From positions 34,579-98,578 of the forward strand of contig CAWACK010000001.1 in the NCBI GenBank assembly GCA_963780545.1: a DNA stretch of 64,000 bases. Direction: 5' to 3'. This stretch comes from UBA8941 sp963780545. Lineage in GTDB: Archaea > Thermoproteota > Bathyarchaeia > TCS64. A program made the position numbers and the translations under genes. Each line of letters begins with the position of its first letter. Position 1 is the first letter of the stretch. Under the pieces are notes generated by a model that was given only the letters and a program-made list of their open reading frames with translations, had not been told where the DNA came from and ran no database searches. This document shows, in pieces, positions 54,542 to 63,049 of this stretch.

Positions 54542-55177
54542 ATGTTGAGGGTTCACCTAGCTATTCCCATCACTGGCCTTGATGACGCTGCGATAAGACT
54601 TCGCACCTCCTTCCTCGAGTCCATAGCCAGACCCGGCACAGAGATCACATACTCCCGCATCCACGAAGGGCCACCAGCCATAGAGAGCCACGTTGACCAC
54701 ACCCGGGCTGCTGCCGAGGTCCTTAAACTCGTCGGCCCCGCAGAGAAGGCGGGCGCAGATGCGATTATCATATGGTGCGCCGGAGACCCCGGCCTCGAAG
54801 CCGCGCGCACCCTCGTCGACGTCCCCATAGTCGGACCAGGTGAATCCATGCTCCTGCTAGTCCAACTTCTCGGCCACAACCCTGCCGCCGTCCCCGCCCC
54901 CCTACCCGTCCTCGACCTTCGCAAAGACACAGCCAAGACTCTTCTCCTAACCGAGCAGACCATACACAAATTAGAGGGATTGGGCCATGACGCCTTCTAC
55001 CTTGACTGCCTCGGGATGTTCGCCATGGGTAGAACCCTACGTGAGGTCACCAGCCTACCCGTTATCGACCCGGCTGAGGCAAGCCTAGAGATAGCTGAAA
55101 CCATGGCACACCTGCACCTAACTCACAGCCGAAAAACCTACCCCAAATACCCGCCGCTCCACAGGCGCTTACAATAA
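54542..55177 (+). CDS. Asp/Glu/hydantoin racemase family protein
   Basis: 211 residues. The two catalytic cysteines are visible in IIIWCAGDPGLEAAR and YLDCLGMFAMGR; VDVPIVGPGESMLLLVQLLG is the conserved middle. The ATG at 54542 is preferred over a start inside the tRNA. Racemises an amino acid or hydantoin, but the substrate is not visible. A histidine-rich segment ends the protein. Confidence 0.85.
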   Translation: MLRVHLAIPITGLDDAAIRLRTSFLESIARPGTEITYSRIHEGPPAIESHVDHTRAAAEVLKLVGPAEKAGADAIIIWCAGDPGLEAARTLVDVPIVGPGESMLLLVQLLGHNPAAVPAPLPVLDLRKDTAKTLLLTEQTIHKLEGLGHDAFYLDCLGMFAMGRTLREVTSLPVIDPAEASLEIAETMAHLHLTHSRKTYPKYPPLHRRLQ

Positions 55178-55359
55178 ATAGACATACCTTGGGAGACCTT
55201 CAGAATAAATTATAAACAGTTCACGTGCACGGACGATGTCGCCAAGGGAATTATCTTCCAACTTAAAATTTGTAGGTATCGCTCGCGCGAACGCGCGAAA
55301 TGTCCCATTCTGATACGTAATTTGTTATATCTATAATATCCATCTGATAATCGTCAAAT

Positions 55360-56244
55360 ATGACAGATCCTGTAATAATCGTACACGGTGGAGCATGGGC
55401 TATACCCGACAGACTTGTCGAGGTAAACATCCGGGGTGTGGAGGACGCCATAGCTAACGGGTGGGGCGTCCTAGGGAACGATGGATCAGCGCTGGACGCT
55501 GTCGTTGCAGCCATCAAATGCCTTGAGGACAACCCGGTATTTGATGCAGGTGTTGGTTCGGTGCTCACGGAGGAGGGTACCGTCGAGATGGATGCCCTGA
55601 TAATGGATGGCGCAACCCTCGGTGCGGGGGCAGTAGCTGGGCTACATGACATCAGACACCCAATAGACATGGCACGCATAGTCATGGAGAAGACGCCCCA
55701 TGTCTTGATGATAGGCGAAGGCGCTCGGCGACTCGCAGAAAAATACGGAGTTGAGAAACTAGCGCAGAGAAAGCTGGTTACAGATGAGGCGCGCCAAGAA
55801 CTCGCTGAATGGCTCGAGAAAAAGCGACTCGGAGCATCCTTCGGACATGAAACAGTGGGAGCAGTAGCTCTTGACCATAAGGGGAACGTTGCCGCGGCCA
55901 CGTCGACGGGCGGCGTCACGGGGAAGCTCGTGGGCAGGGTGGGCGACGTGCCGATTGTGGGTAGTGGAGGCTACGCCGATAATAAGGTCGGTGGAGTCTC
56001 ATCAACTGGCCACGGGGAATCCATAATGAAGGTGAACCTGGCGAGGCTTGTCCTCACATACGTGGAGGCTGGGGATTCTATTCAGGAAGCAGCGGATAAG
56101 GCTCTAACGTATATGAGTCGGCGCGTTGATGGAACCGGCGGAGTCGTAGCCTTGGACATTCATGGAAACATAGGGCATAGCTACACGACGAAGCGGATGG
56201 TCTGGGCATATGCGAGGAACGGGAAAATAGAGTCAGGCATATGA
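55360..56244 (+). CDS. Isoaspartyl peptidase / L-asparaginase (Ntn hydrolase)
   Basis: 294 residues. IIVHGGAWAIPD begins the alpha half. The autoprocessing site is in GASFGHETVGAVALD, with Thr as the nucleophile of the beta half; STGHGESIMKVNLARLVL and DGTGGVVALDIHGNIGHS complete the site. Removes beta-aspartyl residues from damaged peptides or hydrolyses asparagine. Transcribed with no close partner. Confidence 0.9.
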   Translation: MTDPVIIVHGGAWAIPDRLVEVNIRGVEDAIANGWGVLGNDGSALDAVVAAIKCLEDNPVFDAGVGSVLTEEGTVEMDALIMDGATLGAGAVAGLHDIRHPIDMARIVMEKTPHVLMIGEGARRLAEKYGVEKLAQRKLVTDEARQELAEWLEKKRLGASFGHETVGAVALDHKGNVAAATSTGGVTGKLVGRVGDVPIVGSGGYADNKVGGVSSTGHGESIMKVNLARLVLTYVEAGDSIQEAADKALTYMSRRVDGTGGVVALDIHGNIGHSYTTKRMVWAYARNGKIESGI

Positions 56245-56293
56245 TTTCCTAGAAATATTGAGACACACGTCTGTGTTGTTAAGGGCATGCAGT

Positions 56294-56857
56294 TTAAGTG
56301 TTTAATTTCTTGTCGAGCCAGGCGAGTTTCTTGCCGAAGTTTCTGATAGTCCGCACACCCTCCTCGTCCCTAGTCACCTCGCCCTTCTCCCTGGCTGTGG
56401 CCACGTTCCAGTATGTTGACCCAGGTACGATCATGCCGTGTATCATGTAGAAGAACATTAGCTGGGCGAAGGTGAAGTTTTTGCCGGCCCTTCTCGCGAC
56501 CACTATGGGTCCCCCGACCTTGTTCTCGAAGGGGTCCATTTTTCCTCTTGAGACGTAGCACCTGCTGATTAGGCTGGTCATAATCGGGGTCGCAGCACCG
56601 AACCAGACTGGTGTGGCGAGGATGAAGCCGTCGGCTTTCAGCATCTTGTCGTATATGACCTGGAAGTCATCTTTAATGTGGCATTCTCCTGTTGTGCGGC
56701 AGCTGGAACAGGCATCACAGGAGGCTATACTTTTTCCTGACAGGGTGATTAGCTCCGTCTCAATGCCTTCGTTGGCGATCTCCTCAAGGGCGATCTTTGT
56801 GAGGACCTCTGTGTTTCCACCTTGCCTAGGACTCCCGACTATTCCAAGTATCTTCAT
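56294..56857 (-). CDS. Iron-sulfur flavoprotein / NADPH-dependent FMN reductase-like
   Basis: 187 residues: FMN-binding GIVGSPRQGGNTEVL at the N-terminus, cluster-type CDACSSCRTTGECH at about 47-60, GFILATPVWFGAATPIM and a dimerisation region GPIVVARRAGKN. This is the archaeal Isf-like group that moves electrons between ferredoxin and small oxidants. The closing region is basic and helical. Confidence 0.88.
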   Translation of the reverse strand: MKILGIVGSPRQGGNTEVLTKIALEEIANEGIETELITLSGKSIASCDACSSCRTTGECHIKDDFQVIYDKMLKADGFILATPVWFGAATPIMTSLISRCYVSRGKMDPFENKVGGPIVVARRAGKNFTFAQLMFFYMIHGMIVPGSTYWNVATAREKGEVTRDEEGVRTIRNFGKKLAWLDKKLNT

Positions 56858-57157
56858 CGTGCATATTCTACGGCCTACGCCTATAGGGATTTACTTGTTC
56901 TCGGTTTTTTTACTCTGATAGGTGCGATCATCATTGACTGTATGCACGCGATTAATGTGATTGATTGAGTTGTGAACAAATTGATGATATAGCTGAAAAG
57001 GAATCAATTTGTTAGGCTTAAAAGAAATTGTGGTGGACTGAAGGACACGCGATATCCGAAAATAGTAGACTCGTGGACTCTGAGTTTCGCGAGCTGTCGA
57101 AGCCTAAACTTTATCCAATCGCATCCACCAATTCATCCCCTACTAGGCTGTGAGTTC
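56858..57157. other. 300 bp spacer before the truncated flavoprotein
   Basis: Divergent promoter space with scattered AT-rich runs; no gene supported. Confidence 0.4.
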
Positions 57158-57613
57158 ATGTCTTTCAAGGGAGTAGTCGATTGGCCGTACGAACTGAAGT
57201 ACGGTACGGTGAACCGTGTCAAGACCGATGTTCTCGTGATCGGAGGCGGTATAGCTGGGCCATGGGCTGCCATCGAGGCGGCGAGAAGAGGCGCACGCGT
57301 CACCCTTATCGAGGAGTCCGATAACCTTTCATCCGGTCCCTCCGGATGTGACCACTGGGGCCCCGCCTTGGACAACCCCTGTGCCAAGATCACGCCGGAT
57401 GAGTACCTGGAGATCGTTGACCCTGGCTACAGAGGGTACATAAACGGCATCATGGAGTACGTGAACTGCAGCGATGGATACCGCGCCCTCCTCGAGCTTG
57501 AGGAGATGGGGGGTAAAATAAGGGACGACGCCGACGATTTCAAGGGATCTCCATTCAGGGATGAGGAGACGAAGCTGCTCTTCGCCTACGACTACGAGAA
57601 CAAAAACATTTAA
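57158..57613 (+). pseudogene. FAD-dependent oxidoreductase, truncated after about 150 residues
   Basis: The N-terminal FAD domain of a fumarate reductase/adenylylsulfate-reductase-like flavoprotein: VLVIGGGIAGPWAAIEAARRGA, the SSGPSGCDHWGPALDNP loop, then TKLLFAYDYENKNI and a stop. Family members are several hundred residues longer. The host-like sequence ends about 57605, where the DNA becomes AT-rich, so the gene was cut by the element that follows. The remaining part should lie beyond the right end of that element. Confidence 0.75.
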
Positions 57614-57652
57614 TGTGCCTGTTTGAATTGCACCATCCGTGAAACCCTATTT

Positions 57653-59164
57653 TTACGTTTCTACATCGTCTTTCGGTGCATCTCGCAGGGCTATGAGTGC
57701 ATCTATTACCTTGTTTATTTCCATTTTTCGATCTGGTATTTCAATCTCATCCAACTCAGTTTCGCCACAGTCCAAATCGTCTAACTCTTCATCAAATTCT
57801 GATAGTTTTGGATCATTTTCTATATTCTCTTTCATTTCCGTTTCTATCTCAGTTTTGATTTTGGCAACATCATCTACTGCCTTGTTTACGGGTCTATCCC
57901 AACATTTTAGTTTATCATTAACCTGCTGGTCTAACTTGCGTTGATATTCAGCCTTCCAATCATAGCCGATGGCATCTGAGTATTTGTCTAGTAGTGGCTC
58001 TAAGTCTCTGAGAACAACACCATCATCACTCAGATGCTTGTGCTTTAGCTCAGAGAATTCTGTTGGTTGGGTTAGTGTGGTTTTGATGGTATCAATTATT
58101 TCTTTATATGTAGCTGATAATTCTGTGAGTTTTTCATCATACAACTCAACAACTTCGTCTTTTTTAACTTCATACGATATTTCATATTTATTTGTGGGTT
58201 CGGTAAGGTGTTGCTCATTGATGCCAATTCTCGTTAAGTCCCACTTTTTGTTTTCAATACATTTTTCGATATATTCCACGAATGGTTCTATTCCGTATGA
58301 AACTTCAACAGCATCAATCTCAATTCTATGTCCTAACCATTCCTTTTCTTTTTGTTGTACACCCTGAAGATAATCGAAGCTGTAGCCTAAACCATATTTA
58401 TAAGTTTTAATGAATTCCTGAGTGTGCCCCATAAATTTTTTGTTTAAACAGCGTTCTTCAACAAGCCTTGGATTATACGTTCCCCTATTTTTTAAGAAAC
58501 GAATGAAAGATTCATTCATACCGACATCTATTATTCTATTGTGGTATTGATGTAGATTTGCGAATATCTCAATACCTGCCAAATCATAGTCGTGGAGAAT
58601 TAGAATGTAGAAGTTTTCTGCTTTTTCTTCTAAACCTTCAACCGCTTGAATTATGGATTCCTTGGCATCACAACTAGTAAGTCCACCAGTAATAACCAAA
58701 TTCACTTTGTAGCCCTTTTCTTTTAGGGCTTTGAGTAGGTCTAAACCAACCTTAGTTTTCTCACAAATAAGAATGAAGCTACATCCACTAGCCATTTTGT
58801 CCCTATTAGTGTAATCCACAAGATATTTTTCGATCTCGCCTTGGCACACCGCTTTTCCAGAGGCGTTGATATTCAGTTTGTCCCGTATGATCCACCATCT
58901 ATTCACATCCATTCCCAATTCAATACATTTTAGTTTGCACCAATCAGAGATCGCACCTGTGAACGCCATCTGTTTGTTGGACTTAACCTTTGTATCAATT
59001 TCATTGAGATTTGTTGTGTTCAATAGTGTGGTTCGACAATCATAGAAAAAGTTGCGTTGATCTGTGAATAGTGGCACAATTCCCTGAGATACAAGGTCTA
59101 ATCTCTTATCCAGCTTATCTGCCATAATTGCATAGAATTGTACTGTGCGTTTCTTTTTTATCAT
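57653..59164 (-). CDS. TOPRIM-domain protein (topoisomerase VI A/Spo11-like core)
   Basis: 503 residues. The TOPRIM core is clear: FILICEKTKVGLDLLKAL with the conserved Glu at 135, and YILILHDYDLAGIEIFANL with Asp 192 and 194, the E...DxD layout of Spo11/Top6A and related nucleases. No upstream winged helix with the Top6A catalytic Tyr is obvious. The C-terminal about 100 residues are highly acidic (DEELDDLDCGETELDEIEIP). It could be a primase/nuclease or an element-borne topoisomerase relative; without a partner subunit the reaction is unclear. Confidence 0.65.
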   Translation of the reverse strand: MIKKKRTVQFYAIMADKLDKRLDLVSQGIVPLFTDQRNFFYDCRTTLLNTTNLNEIDTKVKSNKQMAFTGAISDWCKLKCIELGMDVNRWWIIRDKLNINASGKAVCQGEIEKYLVDYTNRDKMASGCSFILICEKTKVGLDLLKALKEKGYKVNLVITGGLTSCDAKESIIQAVEGLEEKAENFYILILHDYDLAGIEIFANLHQYHNRIIDVGMNESFIRFLKNRGTYNPRLVEERCLNKKFMGHTQEFIKTYKYGLGYSFDYLQGVQQKEKEWLGHRIEIDAVEVSYGIEPFVEYIEKCIENKKWDLTRIGINEQHLTEPTNKYEISYEVKKDEVVELYDEKLTELSATYKEIIDTIKTTLTQPTEFSELKHKHLSDDGVVLRDLEPLLDKYSDAIGYDWKAEYQRKLDQQVNDKLKCWDRPVNKAVDDVAKIKTEIETEMKENIENDPKLSEFDEELDDLDCGETELDEIEIPDRKMEINKVIDALIALRDAPKDDVET

Positions 59165-59230
59165 TTTTTATCCCCCACTTTTTGAGGGACTTGCTAACCA
59201 ATTCTTTATAAATAACACGGTTTCAAATTT

Positions 59231-60799
59231 TTATGAAGAAAAATGTTCATCCAAGCCCTGATTAATAATAACAAAGGGTAAAACTACATTTTCAAGTTCT
59301 TTTGGTTCTATTTTTCTAAATCCTCCACCATATGATCTACCGTGTTTTAAAATTTCTTTTTGATCAATTTTTATTAAAACATTAAAAATATCATCATATA
59401 ATTTTTCTTGTGTTTGTAAGTCTTTCTCTTTTATCCATTTTTTTGGATATAAATTATAATAAGAGTTTGTAACAACCACGTTTGATTTATTTCTAATAAA
59501 TCTTATGGAGTCTCCTTTCTTTGATTTTCTTCCTGAATAGGCACATAATATTGGTGCTGGTTCTCTCTGTTCTATTAAATACCACGGTTTTTTATTTCTT
59601 GTTAGATATACTTTATCCACTTCTTTTTTTTCACCTAGTTGTATATATTCATATAAACCATGATATTTCGTCTCAATTTCAGATTTATTTAATTTACAAT
59701 TTAAAATATATAATTTATTATTATGTTCATCTTCGACATCTTTCTTATTAATAATATTGGATGTTAAATATCTAGGAGCAGGTAGAGTAGGAATTAAAAA
59801 TTCTTTAGGGATATTATAAATATTTATTATTTTCTCATCTATAATGAAATAATCATTTGCCCCTGTTGCTACACCCCGTTTTACTTTAAAAAAATCTCCT
59901 AATTTTAAAGTACCTTTAGGAATATTTTCAATATCCGTTGGGTTTTCACTATCTATAATTGTAGACCATTTTTCAGATTGTTTTAAAAGATTTATATCTA
60001 TCTCTCGAATGAAATTTGGGTTCTTTATATTTGATCCTTTTGTAAATAGAATTTTATTATCTGGCTTTGGTGGAGACATTTTAAATATTATTATAGTCGA
60101 TGTAACCTCTGCGGTTTTAAATTGTACATCCTCAATTTCAAAGCAATGTATTTGTAATAAGGTAACATATTCGGTTAAGTATTTTCTTAATGATCTACCA
60201 TATTTAACATCCATAAATTCTCTTGGAACTAACCAAGATTCAACGCCATCTTGTTTCATCCATAAATGGGCTATTAAAATAAAATAACCATATAAACCCA
60301 TTAACCCATTAACTTTAATATTTAAATTATCATTTATAAATGAAGATAGAAATTCTTTTTCATCCTTTTTAATGTGATGATGTCTTACATAGGGAGGGTT
60401 TGTTATTAGTAAATCATATTTATCGTTTTTATTGATAGGAGGATTACTTTTTAAAAAATCAGAATTTAAAATTTCTAATTTACTATCTTTCCATAATGTC
60501 CTAGACATTTTCACAATTTTTGTGTCAATTTCTATGCCTGTGGCTGTTAAGGGTTCAATTCCCGATGTTCTAAATAGTATTGCTGAATAAAATACTCCTA
60601 AACCTATAGCAGGTTCAAGAAACCTAATTTGATCAATTGGTTTTGTAAAATAACTTAAAGTTTTTTCAGAGATATCAATTGCAAGTTGAAGGGGTGTCGA
60701 AAATTGACCTTGGATATTTCGTTCTAATTTTGATTGTCCTTTATCAATTAAAGATTGGAGATGAATTCGATCAATTTCAATTTTTTCAAGGTTTAACAA
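59231..60799 (-). CDS. N6-adenine DNA methyltransferase (XamI-type partner)
   Basis: 522 residues. SAM-binding motif FLEPAIGLGVFYSAILF (60-76), catalytic NPPY at 134-137 and early GQFSTPLQLA. A target-recognition region fills about 250-480. It belongs to the Eco57I/TaqI-like N6-adenine family. Its start is 3 bases after the restriction gene end, so they form one operon. The methylated site is presumably the one cut by the partner endonuclease. Confidence 0.9.
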   Translation of the reverse strand: MLNLEKIEIDRIHLQSLIDKGQSKLERNIQGQFSTPLQLAIDISEKTLSYFTKPIDQIRFLEPAIGLGVFYSAILFRTSGIEPLTATGIEIDTKIVKMSRTLWKDSKLEILNSDFLKSNPPINKNDKYDLLITNPPYVRHHHIKKDEKEFLSSFINDNLNIKVNGLMGLYGYFILIAHLWMKQDGVESWLVPREFMDVKYGRSLRKYLTEYVTLLQIHCFEIEDVQFKTAEVTSTIIIFKMSPPKPDNKILFTKGSNIKNPNFIREIDINLLKQSEKWSTIIDSENPTDIENIPKGTLKLGDFFKVKRGVATGANDYFIIDEKIINIYNIPKEFLIPTLPAPRYLTSNIINKKDVEDEHNNKLYILNCKLNKSEIETKYHGLYEYIQLGEKKEVDKVYLTRNKKPWYLIEQREPAPILCAYSGRKSKKGDSIRFIRNKSNVVVTNSYYNLYPKKWIKEKDLQTQEKLYDDIFNVLIKIDQKEILKHGRSYGGGFRKIEPKELENVVLPFVIINQGLDEHFSS

Positions 60800-60801
60800 C
60801 T

Positions 60802-61761
60802 TTATTTTATCCCAAATTGTTTTAAATCATCTACTCTATGTTCCCAAACCCAATCAATTCCTTCTCCTGCTTCAGTTCCTAAATAACCAGTATCGAAATA
60901 TCCGCATAAAAATAAAATATAATTAAAATTATCACCATAAGTTTGTTTTAATAAACTCATTTTAAATCCTTCTTCTTTCCTTCTTTTATTAACATTAGTA
61001 AAATCTCCTGCTGATTTTAGTTCAATTAATAATGGAACATATTTATTATCTTTATTTCTTACAATAATATCTACAGGAATATTAGTCTCTCTTCCCTGAG
61101 TATTTTTTACAGGGACATTTATTCTTTTACCATAAGTTCCTAATGGTAATTTATTCCAAGTTTTACGTTCTATTTCGGTAGCCTCTCTATAATTTATATT
61201 ATGTAAATATTCAATTACTTTATTCATTTGTCGATTTTCTTGTGCATTTCTTATTAATGGATCAGATTGTGATCCAGTTAACCTATCTGCTATTACAGTT
61301 GAGGCTCTATCGATATCAACGTCTTTAACTTCGTTTTTTGGTTCTTCTAACCACACAAATAAATCTTTATCTAGCAGATTATCAATTATTTTAATAATTT
61401 TATTTAAATCATTACTTATTTCTTTTTCTTCTAATTTTGGAGGTATTTTATTCTCATCTTCCATTAATTTTATTAGATTTTTACTTACACCTGCCAATCC
61501 AATCAATCTATCTCTAGCAAGTGGTGGTGCTAAGCACATTCTTAAAACTGATAATATATTTGGATTTTTCTTTAAAATTTCAACATTATAATTAGCTAAA
61601 TTTTTTGTTAAAATTAAAGTGTATTTTACTTCTTCTATTGCCTTTTTTCGGGTGTTTTTAAATGTTATTGGAGCATAACTCAAGAACCAATCATTATAAA
61701 AATCAACGGATAATCGAACATCGCTTTTCCATAATTGAGGTTTATCGAGATTTACGCCCAT
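60802..61761 (-). CDS. XamI-family type II restriction endonuclease
   Basis: 319 residues matching the XamI family: LDKPQLWKSDVRLSVDFYND near the N-terminus, RMCLAPPLARDRLIGLAGV, and the nuclease site IPVDIIVRNKD...PLLIELKSAGDF, a PD-(D/E)xK arrangement (D...E-x-K). XamI itself recognises GTCGAC; this homologue may keep that site, but divergence is possible. The cognate methylase follows. Such a pair can stabilise the element in the host. Confidence 0.85.
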   Translation of the reverse strand: MGVNLDKPQLWKSDVRLSVDFYNDWFLSYAPITFKNTRKKAIEEVKYTLILTKNLANYNVEILKKNPNILSVLRMCLAPPLARDRLIGLAGVSKNLIKLMEDENKIPPKLEEKEISNDLNKIIKIIDNLLDKDLFVWLEEPKNEVKDVDIDRASTVIADRLTGSQSDPLIRNAQENRQMNKVIEYLHNINYREATEIERKTWNKLPLGTYGKRINVPVKNTQGRETNIPVDIIVRNKDNKYVPLLIELKSAGDFTNVNKRRKEEGFKMSLLKQTYGDNFNYILFLCGYFDTGYLGTEAGEGIDWVWEHRVDDLKQFGIK

Positions 61762-61853
61762 TATTTAAGAAATATCTCATAACTCATATAAAAAGAACGG
61801 CAGAAAGTGTTTTTTGCCACCTGAGTTTGTTTTGTCGTTCATTCATTATTATA

Positions 61854-62733
61854 TCATCTTCCTCTTGGCTCAATAGTCCTTGAATACTCATCCATACTTT
61901 CAACCCAAGCACCTGTGTAATAGTGGTCTAGCGTGTTTGAACTTACGATACCACGATATTTGGCAACCATAGTGCCACTTCTCAATAAGTTAATTTGGTA
62001 GCTCAAACTCTGCCCCCTCAACCAGTGGCAGAATAACCCATCTCTCTTAATCGGGAGTTTGGTATCCTTGTCTATCTCTCCCCTCTCCTCTGCCAATATA
62101 GACTTGGGTGTGCTGGTGATCCAGTTGATGAATCTCCCATCCCCGATGTGTGCCAAATTTGAATAGCCTTCCCTCTGGGGCAAATTGGTCTAAGTATGCC
62201 TCTACACAAACGGTGAACCTTGCCAAATCTCCTGTCTTTCTTGGTAAAGGTATACTCACACTTGCTGGTTTCTGAAATGCTTTACCCCCTCTCAAATATT
62301 CTTGTTTCAAATCTTCTTTCTGGGACTTGCTCAAGTTCGCAGACACAAATCTGAAATCTTCCTTCTCTTCTGGGGTTCTGAACTTTATCCTTCTCTTGCT
62401 AACCCTCATGTTCTGTAGTACCAGAAAGTTTTCATCGTGGACAACCACTTGCTCACGGTTCACTCTAACCATCTCGTTAACACGTGCAGAGGTTAGATAG
62501 AGTAGGCATCCAAACGCCAAATCCCTGCACTGTAGTTCATCTGCCATGTCGGACTTGTATTCCCACTTGCTGAGTTTTAGAAGTCTCAGAACCTTTGAAG
62601 GCTGTTCATAACTTGGCAGAATGTTCTCCCATGTCCTCTTGCGTGGTATCTTTGTGTGCTGAAAGGATGGGGTAACTCCATCTAAGTTCGGCTGAATCGG
62701 CTGAATAGTTGAATCTAACTCAGGTGTACTCAA
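61854..62733 (-). CDS. Tyrosine integrase of the second element, one frameshift
   Basis: Two overlapping frames give one recombinase of about 290 residues. The catalytic arginine is in YLTSARVNEMVRVNREQV near residue 85; the second frame carries GLFCHWLRGQSLSYQIN (His-x-x-Arg) and NTLDHYYTGAWVE with the nucleophilic Tyr. The frame changes near 62140, in the CGGGGATGGG region, joining RLFKFG to DGRFINWITS. The catalytic residues are all present, so it is probably active once read through. Confidence 0.78.
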
Positions 62734-63049
62734 CTAATTCAACTCCGTATAGTCTACACTAAATGTGTGTAAAACAACAATACAATTTATGTTAGCTTTA
62801 TCGAGCATATACATCTTATATCTTAGTATATGTATACTCTTACTTAATATACCTTACGGCATGAAGATAGGAGAGCAGTGTTCTTTAGATACGCCCATAC
62901 ACTATATAATAGAGGCAAATTGTTCTTCCCTCTTTGACTTCAAACCAGAAACTCCATACTATTTCACAATATTTAGAAATATTATTAACAATAATGCTCT
63001 AATTGGCTGTTTTGAGCAGAGCTACAATCCGAGTGCATCCTACAGGTTT
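62734..63049. other. AT-rich spacer
   Basis: Promoter space for the integrase gene. A plus-strand ORF crosses it (62765-63100) but overlaps the ATPase gene and reads as low-complexity hydrophobic sequence, so it is not called. Confidence 0.4.
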
